Positions 1 through 5,167 of a DNA stretch of 6,131 bases are shown one piece after another. The stretch is from contig JAISMZ010000002.1 in NCBI GenBank assembly GCA_031276475.1, positions 1-6,131 on the forward strand. Direction: 5' to 3'. The translations under genes and the position numbers were made by a program. Position 1 is the stretch's first letter. Each line of letters begins with the position of its first letter. The DNA comes from Coriobacteriales bacterium (GTDB lineage: Bacteria; Actinomycetota; Coriobacteriia; Coriobacteriales; UBA8131). The notes below the pieces were generated by a model. It saw only the letters and a list, made by a program, of their open reading frames with translations. It searched no databases and was not told the DNA's origin.

Positions 1-1254
1 CTTGATTATTCCTACTCGATGAAGGAAGTCATCCGACAGCGCGACATCCTGAGTCACCTACCCTTTAAAAACTGGCTGCGCTATCCGATCTGCGCCTCGC
101 TGACCTCCCATGGCTGCAATCGCAACTGTGCAACCTGCGGTGGCTCCCGTGAGGCCTATCGTCAACACTTTGGCCGCAACCAGGTTGCCTGGCGCGACCC
201 CGAGCTCCTGGCGCGCGATATCGGTCACATTCAACGCCATGTATGGGGGCCGGTCTTCGTACTCAACGACTTCTTGCAGGCAGGCCCCAGCTACGCCCGC
301 CGCTTTATTCGTGGACTGGCGGGGAAACTGAAAAACCCCATCGGCTTTGAATTTTTTGGCCCGCCGCGTGAAGGGCGCGAACTTTATGACCTGCTGGCAG
401 CCAACCTGCCAAACTGGTCGGTTGAGATAAGCGCCGAGAGTCACGACGACGACATACGCACCGCTTTTGGCAAAGGGCACTACCGCTCAGAGGAGCTTGA
501 GCAGACTATCAAAGACGCGCTCGGGGCGGGCTGCGACCACTTTGACCTCTATTTCATGACCGGCATACCCACCCAGACCCGCGAAAGCGTTTTGCAGACA
601 GGCGAATATGTGCGCCATCTTTACGAATGCGTGGGCAACGACCCGCGTCTGAGCGTATTCATCGCACCCATGGCGCCCTTCCTCGATGTGGGTTCCTGCG
701 CCTTTGATCGTCCTGACGAGTACGGCTACCGCCTGCGCGCCCGCAGCCTCGCAGAACATCGTCAACGCATGGTGCTGCCCTCATGGAAGCATATCATGAA
801 CTACGAATCCACCAGCCTTTCTACCGACGACCTGGTCAGCGCAACCTATCAGGCCGCGCTCGACATCAACCAGATCAAGGGGCAGGTCGGTGTGGTGGTT
901 CCCGACGTTGCCGAACGCACGGCACAGCGCATCCGCGAGGCCCGTGCCCAGATGAACCGCCTTGACGAGGTGCTTGCCGCTCACCCAGGGTCTTTGCAGG
1001 CGGCAAACCCCGAGCGCGAAGCTGCCTTGCACGCCCTCAAATCCGAGTTTGAACGCCTGTCGCAATCTACCGTTATGGAGAAGACCGAGCTCACCTGGTC
1101 TTACCGCCCGCGTCTTTCTCATGTGGTGAACAACATCGCCTTGGGCGCGCATGAATTTGTGCGCAACACCGCCGCGGCCCTGCGCGGCGAGTGGGCTTCC
1201 AGCGCCAGCGAGTTCTCCTACCCCAGCTCGCTGTCCGACCATCCATCCTGCTGA
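1..1254 (+). CDS. Radical SAM protein, probable B12-binding/radical SAM family (5'-partial)
   Basis: Radical SAM enzyme that should bind a [4Fe-4S] cluster and cleave S-adenosylmethionine; the substrate is unknown. Counting from the Met at base 19, the cluster motif CNRNCATC (CX3CX2C) has Cys33, Cys37 and Cys40, followed by GGS. Later barrel strands are recognisable: VEISAES near 135-141, DLYFMTGIPTQTRES near 176-190, and FIAPMAPFLDVGS near 214-226. A PSWKHIMNYES block lies near 254-264, then a charged, probably helical stretch at 296-350 and a C-terminal tail. From memory, this arrangement matches cytoplasmic proteins with an N-terminal cobalamin-binding domain (Ta0216-like, TIGR04190). Bases 1-18 are in frame with no stop and have no ribosome binding site, and the cluster motif sits unusually close to the apparent N-terminus. 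I therefore read this as the C-terminal part of a longer gene starting to the left; the Met at 19 is probably internal. It converges with the kinase gene. Radical SAM is near certain, the subfamily is moderately supported. Confidence 0.86.
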   Translation, partial: LDYSYSMKEVIRQRDILSHLPFKNWLRYPICASLTSHGCNRNCATCGGSREAYRQHFGRNQVAWRDPELLARDIGHIQRHVWGPVFVLNDFLQAGPSYARRFIRGLAGKLKNPIGFEFFGPPREGRELYDLLAANLPNWSVEISAESHDDDIRTAFGKGHYRSEELEQTIKDALGAGCDHFDLYFMTGIPTQTRESVLQTGEYVRHLYECVGNDPRLSVFIAPMAPFLDVGSCAFDRPDEYGYRLRARSLAEHRQRMVLPSWKHIMNYESTSLSTDDLVSATYQAALDINQIKGQVGVVVPDVAERTAQRIREARAQMNRLDEVLAAHPGSLQAANPEREAALHALKSEFERLSQSTVMEKTELTWSYRPRLSHVVNNIALGAHEFVRNTAAALRGEWASSASEFSYPSSLSDHPSC

Positions 1255-1317
1255 TAAAAGCGGCTTTGGCGGTGGCTCTTGAGCCTCGGTGGTGACCTCA
1301 GCGATGACCTTTGCGCT
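1255..1317. other. Convergent intergenic gap with a weak palindrome
   Basis: This 63-bp gap separates the stop codons of the radical SAM gene (+) and the kinase gene (-). It contains the perfect inverted repeat GGCTC-TT-GAGCC at 1274-1285. The 2-nt centre is tight for an RNA hairpin, and no run of T follows on either strand, so it does not look like a classical intrinsic terminator. It may still mark the termination zone for both convergent transcripts. No small gene is seen here. Confidence 0.3.
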
Positions 1318-3471
1318 TCAGCTTCTGGGCCGCACACCCAGCGACTGCAAAACCGTTACAATCTCGTGCATGTCTATCGGCTTTGAGACGTGCCCGTCCA
1401 TGCCAGCCTCACGGGTCTGCTCGCGATCCTCCTGCATGGCATTTGCCGTCATCGCCACTATCGGGATGTGCCGGTAACGCGCCGGCCGGCTCGCCTCAGG
1501 TGCCGCATCGGTCGTTTCGCCAGCCTCTGCGCGGCTCTTCTCAATCTCGCGTATTTTTCTCGTAGCCTCCAGGCCATCCATTACCGGCATGCGCACATCC
1601 ATGAAGACCAGGTCGTAGTCGCCCTTCTCAAAGGCCGCAACGGCCTGTTGCCCGTCGGCTACAATGTCGAGCTGCATACCGACATCTTCTAACAAGACGA
1701 GTGCAATCTCCTGGTTGATCTCGTTATCCTCGGCAAGAAGAACCTTCAGGCCAGAAAAATCTGCATTCGCGAGGTCGTCTCTGGCTTCTGTGGCGTCTTC
1801 GCTTTTCTCGTTATATTTGCCCAGCTTAACGACGAAGGTGAAGGTGGATCCCTTGCCGTAATCGCTTTGCACCGATACTCCGCCGCCCATGGTCTCTGCA
1901 AGCCGTCGGCTTATCGAAAGCCCCAGCCCGGTGCCGCCGTATTTGCGCGCCGTTGAGGCGTCCGCCTGGGTAAAAGGATTAAAGAGTGCCTCGGTCTGCT
2001 CGGGCGTCATGCCGATGCCGGTGTCGGTGACGCTGCAGACCAGGCAGATTACCTCTGCCGAGCCGGCGGCGGCGTCAGCGGCGTCTGCGGCGGCGGCGTC
2101 CGGGATGGTGGCGGTATCCGGGGCGTCTGCGGCGGCGGCGTCCGGGGTGGTGGCGGCATCAGCGGCGGCGTCTGCGGCGGCGAGGGCGTCCTGATCCACA
2201 TCTGCGGTCACGACGATGGATCCCTCAGAGGTGAACTTTGCCGCATTTCCCACGAGATTGAGCAGGATCTGCGCGAGTTTCTGCTCGTCGCCAACAACCA
2301 TCTGCGGCACCCTCTCGGCGACCTCAATACGCAGCGCCACCAGACTGGCGTCTATCCGGCTGCTCATCAGGTCGCTGATGCTGTGAAAGATGTTGCGCAC
2401 CACAAAGGGGCGGTTTTCCAGCTCCAACATGCCCGCCTCGATTTTGGAGAAGTCGAGGATGTCGTTGATGATCCCCAAAAGCAGTGTTGCGGAGGCCTCC
2501 ACCTTGCCCAGATATTCGATGCGCTTCTCTTCGCTGGTGGTAGACAGCGCCAACTGCGTCATCCCCAAAACGCCGTTCATCGGCGTGCGTATCTCATGGC
2601 TCATGCTGGAGAGAAACTCGCGCTGCGCCTGATTTGCAGCCTCGGCCTTAACCAGCGCGTCGTGCTCCTTGCGCGCGGCGGCGGCGTGTTCGGCCATGTC
2701 GTTGATGCTTTGCACTATCTTGGAGAACTCATTTTTAACCGGCGGAATGCGGTAACTCGGATCCCGGTCCATGCGCTCTACGTTATGTCGAAGCAAATCC
2801 ACCGCGCGTATCGACAACCGCGAGAAGAAAACCATCGCTATCAGGCAGATGACATAGACCGCTCCGAGAATCAACATCAGCATCAAAGTCATGTCGTTAT
2901 AGTGCTGCTCCACGGCATTTGTCAGTTCATTGGCCCAGGCATAGCCAATGACCTTGCCATCGCGCGCGATTGGGTGCATGGCATTCATGATGTTGCCACG
3001 CACCATCGTGCCGTAGCGCACCGCCTCAGTGTTGCTGGCCATCACCTCCCGACCCGGATGATCATCGGGTATCGGAGTGCCCACCGAGACGCTCATCTCG
3101 GCGGCGGGACTGTAGACGACGATGGCGTCCAAAGCGCGGTCGTAGTAGCCCAATCCCAGTCCGGGATAGACCGCAGCAATCATCTCGGTATCTACCGAAA
3201 GAACCTCGTTGAGAACGGCGATCTGCTCCTCACGCGATGCGTTAGCGGCGCCTTTGGCGGCCAGAATGTCCTCGTAGCCGTGCTCCCCAAGCAAGGCGTC
3301 GAGCTGGCGGGTTATGCCCAGGAGCTTTGAGCCCTTCTCGTCGTAGAGGATGCTTTGGTTAAGCGAGTTGATGATCAACAGGGAAAAAACGGCGGTGACG
3401 GTCATCAGCAATATGAGTATGCCAACAATCCTGCCACTCAGAGTCTGAGTGAAATACCGCAAGAGTCTCAT
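1318..3471 (-). CDS. Membrane hybrid sensor histidine kinase with C-terminal receiver domain
   Basis: Sensor kinase that should autophosphorylate on His and pass the phosphate to its own receiver Asp. Numbered from the ATG at 3471 (717 aa): TM1 about 14-35; an extracytoplasmic, probably Cache-like sensor about 36-193, ending in GKVIGYAWANE; TM2 about 194-216; a HAMP-like linker and coiled coil to about 285. The HisKA H-box SHEIRTPMNG has His292. The HATPase has an N-box with Asn409, G1 DTGIGM at 483-488 and G2 GGTGLGL at 512-518. The receiver (575-712) has Glu581/Asp582, phosphoacceptor Asp625 in FMDVRMPVMDG, Thr675 and Lys697, so all key residues are present. Two low-complexity insertions are odd: about 425-472 between N-box and G1, and about 645-667 in the receiver. 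The frame extends to a GTG at 3540, but ATG 3471 puts a short basic stretch before TM1 and lies behind AAGGAG and GAAGG, so I prefer it. There is no Hpt domain and no separate response regulator nearby, so the output partner is unknown. The ligand is also unknown. Confidence 0.93.
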   Translation of the reverse strand: MRLLRYFTQTLSGRIVGILILLMTVTAVFSLLIINSLNQSILYDEKGSKLLGITRQLDALLGEHGYEDILAAKGAANASREEQIAVLNEVLSVDTEMIAAVYPGLGLGYYDRALDAIVVYSPAAEMSVSVGTPIPDDHPGREVMASNTEAVRYGTMVRGNIMNAMHPIARDGKVIGYAWANELTNAVEQHYNDMTLMLMLILGAVYVICLIAMVFFSRLSIRAVDLLRHNVERMDRDPSYRIPPVKNEFSKIVQSINDMAEHAAAARKEHDALVKAEAANQAQREFLSSMSHEIRTPMNGVLGMTQLALSTTSEEKRIEYLGKVEASATLLLGIINDILDFSKIEAGMLELENRPFVVRNIFHSISDLMSSRIDASLVALRIEVAERVPQMVVGDEQKLAQILLNLVGNAAKFTSEGSIVVTADVDQDALAAADAAADAATTPDAAAADAPDTATIPDAAAADAADAAAGSAEVICLVCSVTDTGIGMTPEQTEALFNPFTQADASTARKYGGTGLGLSISRRLAETMGGGVSVQSDYGKGSTFTFVVKLGKYNEKSEDATEARDDLANADFSGLKVLLAEDNEINQEIALVLLEDVGMQLDIVADGQQAVAAFEKGDYDLVFMDVRMPVMDGLEATRKIREIEKSRAEAGETTDAAPEASRPARYRHIPIVAMTANAMQEDREQTREAGMDGHVSKPIDMHEIVTVLQSLGVRPRS
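2059..2196. repeat. In-frame low-complexity tract with 42-bp tandem repeat inside the kinase ATP-binding domain
   Basis: GC-rich tract dominated by GGCG/GTC triplets on the + strand. Two near-identical 42-bp units lie head to tail at 2081-2122 and 2123-2164, followed by a degenerate partial third copy up to about 2185. The two units differ at only a few bases (for example A/G at the fifteenth base of the CGGGRTGG block region and TATCCGGG versus CATCAGCG at the end). In the protein each unit gives 14 residues of the type T-x-P-D-A-A-A-A-D-A-x-D-x-A. Because 42 is a multiple of three, gain or loss of a unit keeps the kinase in frame. Confidence 0.85.
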
Positions 3472-3475
3472 ATGG

Positions 3476-3491
3476 CCTTCAAACTCTCCTT
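3476..3491 (-). promoter_or_regulatory. Ribosome binding region deciding the kinase start
   Basis: On the minus strand AAGGAG (3486-3491) ends 14 nt before the ATG at 3471, and a second purine motif GAAGG (3476-3480) ends 4 nt before it. The first matches the anti-Shine-Dalgarno sequence better but is far away; the second is well placed but weaker. No comparable motif stands before the GTG at 3540, which is why 3471 is chosen as start. Confidence 0.5.
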
Positions 3492-3523
3492 TTACCAACG
3501 GTTTAACACAAGATCCCAGCATT

Positions 3524-3547
3524 GCAGGCTCAGGTGACACCGCCTGC
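3524..3547 (-). repeat. Leader hairpin upstream of the kinase gene
   Basis: Perfect 6-bp inverted repeat: GCAGGC (3524-3529) and GCCTGC (3542-3547) around a 12-nt spacer. In the minus-strand RNA the spacer holds GGT-GTC-ACC, which can extend the stem by three pairs across a 3-nt bulge. If the promoter at about 3561-3589 is right, this hairpin lies in the first 35 nt or so of a leader of about 80 nt. No U-run follows, so it is not a terminator; it could stabilise the message or affect translation. An overlapping DNA palindrome, ACCGC-CT-GCGGT, spans 3539-3550. Confidence 0.4.
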
Positions 3548-3560
3548 GGTTCTCAGAGAG

Positions 3561-3589
3561 ATTTTACCATTTGTTTGTCCGTAGGACAG
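3561..3589 (-). promoter_or_regulatory. Candidate promoter of the kinase gene (extended -10)
   Basis: Minus-strand TGG-TAAAAT (3561-3569) is an extended -10 element with five of six matches to TATAAT. A hexamer CTGTCC at 3584-3589 sits 17 nt upstream and matches TTGACA at only three positions, so recognition would rest on the -10. Predicted transcription start is near 3554. A short inverted repeat TGTCC-GTA-GGACA (3576-3588) overlaps the -35 and spacer and could be an operator. This supports independent transcription of the kinase gene, separate from hflX. Confidence 0.4.
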
Positions 3590-3616
3590 CGATTCTCCAA
3601 CCAAAGGGAGACGAGG

Positions 3617-3635
3617 GGAAGCCGCTGGAAGCCGC
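3617..3635. repeat. Tandem 9-bp direct repeat upstream of the kinase promoter
   Basis: GGAAGCCGC occurs twice, at 3617-3625 and 3627-3635, separated by one base. The repeat period is 10 bp, about one DNA helical turn, and the pair lies roughly 30 bp upstream of the putative -35. That position and spacing suit a pair of activator half-sites, possibly for a response regulator, but no binding protein can be named from the sequence. Confidence 0.35.
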
Positions 3636-3663
3636 AGGGCAATCGACACCTGTTTTACGCCGT

Positions 3664-3680
3664 TGGGACAAATTTGCCCA
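3664..3680. repeat. Bulged inverted repeat just after hflX
   Basis: The arms TGGG-CAAA and TTTG-CCCA pair completely except for one bulged A. It begins 15 nt past the hflX stop on the minus strand. As RNA it would give only a short stem (UGGGC with G-U-CCCA) and a 6-nt AU loop, and no U-tract follows, so a role as terminator is weak; a protein-binding site is an alternative. Confidence 0.3.
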
Positions 3681-3695
3681 GGGAGGTGTGATGAT

Positions 3696-5114
3696 TTAAT
3701 CGGCGGCTCCTTGAACGGCATAGGGCTGAAAGTGAGCGGTCAGCGCCTGGGGCACCCGCACTTGCAGCAGCGTGCCGTTCTCGTCATAGCTCTCCGCCAG
3801 AATCGTGCAGTGCTGATGCGCCAGTTGCACCACCGCTCCTTGTGTAAAAGGTATTTGTACCGTGAGCAGGGCGGCAGTGGCGCAGGCCAGCTGTTCAACG
3901 CGCTCCAGCAGCACCTCGGTTCCGCTGCCCGTGCGCGCGGAGACCACTACGGCCTGCGGATAGCGCAGTCTCAACGCTGCAAGCTGCTCGCCATTCAGCA
4001 AATCGGCCTTGTTCAGCACCGTCAGCCGCGGTATCCCGTGCGCGCCGATCTGCTCCAAAACAGCGCTGACCGCCTGGCTCTGCGCGTCTATCTGCTCAGA
4101 CGTCGCGTCGCAGACGTGAAGGATCAAATCGGCGTCGGTAATCTCATCCAAAGTCGAGCGAAAGGCCTCCACCAACGTCGTCGGTAGCTTCTGGATAAAA
4201 CCGACGGTGTCGGTGAGGGTCATCTCCCGTCCGTCAGTCAACATCAGTTTGCGCGTAGTGGAATCCAATGTGGCAAACAGCGCGTCGTAGGCCAAAACGT
4301 CGGCGTCCGTCAGGCGGTTCAGCAGACTGGACTTGCCGGCGTTGGTGTAGCCGGCCAGCGCCACACGCCAGACACCGGATGCCGCTCGGGCCTTGCGCTG
4401 GGTCTGGCGCTGGGAGTGAACCTTGGCCAGCTCACGCTTTAGCACATCGATGCGTTTGCGCACCATCCGCCGGTCAACCTCCAGCTGGCTTTCGCCCTCG
4501 CCAAAGCGCGAGCCCACACCACCGCCCATCCGACCTGCCGCCAGATGCTCCCACATCCCGCGCAGGCGCGGCAGCAGATAGTGGTTCTGGGCCAGGCGAA
4601 CCTGCAGGCGGCCCTCGCGGCTGCGGGCGTGCAGCGCAAAGATGTCGAGGATCAGCGCGGTGCGGTCGATGATCTTTATGTCGCGGTTACCGGGGGCGGC
4701 GGGGACGGCGGGGGCGCTGTCGGGAGCGGCAGCGGCAAGGGCGCCAGAGGAGCCGGAGCCACTGTCGGGGGCGGTGGGGGCGCTGTCGGGAGCGCGACGG
4801 CCGCGGCCAGCACCGGCCAGCTCCTTTTCCAGATTGTTCTGCTGCGTGGGCGTCAACTCGTCGTCAAAGATAACAACATCGGCCTGCAACGACATCACAA
4901 GCTGCCGGATCTCTGCCACCTTGCCCCTGCCGATGAAGGTGCGCGGGTTTGGCTTGCGCAGGCGCTGCCAGAGGCTGCCCACCACCTCAGCCCCCGCCGT
5001 TTGGGTCAAGCGCTCCAGCTCGGCCAGCGACTCAGCTACCGACCAGGTCTGCCCGCCGCGCTCAATGCCCACCAGCAACGCCCGCTCGGCGGGGGCGGCG
5101 GTCTGATACATCAC
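3696..5114 (-). CDS. hflX: GTPase HflX (ribosome-associated / ribosome-splitting)
   Basis: Cytoplasmic GTPase of the HflX family, which binds the large ribosomal subunit and in characterised bacteria splits stalled or idle ribosomes under stress. The 472-residue product shows the N-terminal HflX domain (ERALLVG near 10-16, GRGK at 62-65, DDELTPTQQNNLE at 84-96, IIDRTALILDIFA at 148-160), the family's glycine-rich GRMGGGVGSRFGEGE at 194-208 and a helical linker. The G domain has G1 GYTNAGKS 255-262, a G2 threonine around ATLDST 281-286, G3 DTVGF 302-306, G4 NKAD 368-371 and G5 SART 392-395. A short C-terminal domain follows. All nucleotide-binding motifs are intact. Residues 101-143 form a low-complexity Gly/Ala/Pro/Ser insertion between two conserved N-domain blocks. 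The first two codons are GTG (5114) and ATG (5111); CAGGAG at 5129-5134 lies 14 nt from the GTG and 17 from the ATG, so GTG is slightly favoured. It diverges from the transporter gene. Confidence 0.96.
   Translation of the reverse strand: MMYQTAAPAERALLVGIERGGQTWSVAESLAELERLTQTAGAEVVGSLWQRLRKPNPRTFIGRGKVAEIRQLVMSLQADVVIFDDELTPTQQNNLEKELAGAGRGRRAPDSAPTAPDSGSGSSGALAAAAPDSAPAVPAAPGNRDIKIIDRTALILDIFALHARSREGRLQVRLAQNHYLLPRLRGMWEHLAAGRMGGGVGSRFGEGESQLEVDRRMVRKRIDVLKRELAKVHSQRQTQRKARAASGVWRVALAGYTNAGKSSLLNRLTDADVLAYDALFATLDSTTRKLMLTDGREMTLTDTVGFIQKLPTTLVEAFRSTLDEITDADLILHVCDATSEQIDAQSQAVSAVLEQIGAHGIPRLTVLNKADLLNGEQLAALRLRYPQAVVVSARTGSGTEVLLERVEQLACATAALLTVQIPFTQGAVVQLAHQHCTILAESYDENGTLLQVRVPQALTAHFQPYAVQGAAD
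4686..4814. repeat. Low-complexity insertion in hflX with an exact 19-bp direct repeat
   Basis: Within the stretch coding for residues 101-143 of HflX, GGGGGCGCTGTCGGGAGCG occurs at 4710-4728 and again at 4776-4794. The copies are 66 bp apart, a multiple of three, and the similarity extends about seven bases to the left with two mismatches. A third partial match (CTGTCGGGGG) lies at about 4762-4771. In the protein the repeated unit reads APDSAP. Recombination between copies would remove 22 codons without changing frame. Confidence 0.8.
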
Positions 5115-5128
5115 TTCTTTGATCTCTG

Positions 5129-5134
5129 CTCCTG
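5129..5134 (-). promoter_or_regulatory. Ribosome binding site of hflX
   Basis: Minus-strand CAGGAG is the best Shine-Dalgarno match before hflX. Its 14-nt distance to the GTG at 5114 is long and equals the distance from AAGGAG to the ATG of the kinase gene, which mildly supports the GTG start over the ATG at 5111. Confidence 0.4.
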
Positions 5135-5152
5135 TCCTTTGAAGGTCTGTGA

Positions 5153-5167
5153 GGTTACAATATTACC
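5153..5167. promoter_or_regulatory. Candidate shared -10 region of a divergent promoter
   Basis: GGTTACAATATTACC is the only AT-rich patch in the 53-bp gap between hflX (-) and the transporter gene (+). It is an imperfect palindrome with five of seven pairs matching around a central A. On the + strand TACAAT (5156-5161) is a five-of-six -10 element; on the - strand TATTGT or TAATAT in the same patch could serve as -10. No good -35 is seen for either direction. Plus-strand initiation would fall at or next to the ATG at 5168, implying a leaderless or nearly leaderless transporter mRNA. Confidence 0.4.

Noticed and set aside
781..1242. 153-codon open frame on the minus strand inside the radical SAM gene
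   Set aside because: It is an antisense shadow of a well-supported gene and has no recognisable domain.
1255..1317. Bidirectional intrinsic terminator between the convergent genes
   Set aside because: The only clear palindrome has a 2-nt centre and no T-run follows on either strand, so it was listed only as a weak palindrome.
2059..2196. Possible CRISPR-like or phage/mobile repeat array in the kinase gene
   Set aside because: The repeats are contiguous, lack spacers and encode an in-frame peptide repeat, so they are a coding tandem repeat and not a CRISPR array or mobile element.
2383..3330. 315-codon open frame on the + strand, antisense to the kinase gene
   Set aside because: It lies wholly inside the kinase gene, whose domains are unmistakable. 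Its translation is rich in His, Gln and Arg with no recognisable motif, as expected for a shadow frame of GC-rich coding DNA.
3472..3540. N-terminal extension of the kinase to the GTG at 3540
   Set aside because: The extra 23 residues have no feature, the GTG lacks a ribosome binding site and would sit within the leader hairpin. The ATG at 3471 gives a normal N-terminus before TM1.
3530..3721. 63-codon open frame on the minus strand bridging the end of hflX and the intergenic gap
   Set aside because: It starts inside hflX without a convincing start signal, has no recognisable motif, and overlaps the putative kinase promoter; it most likely reflects chance openness.
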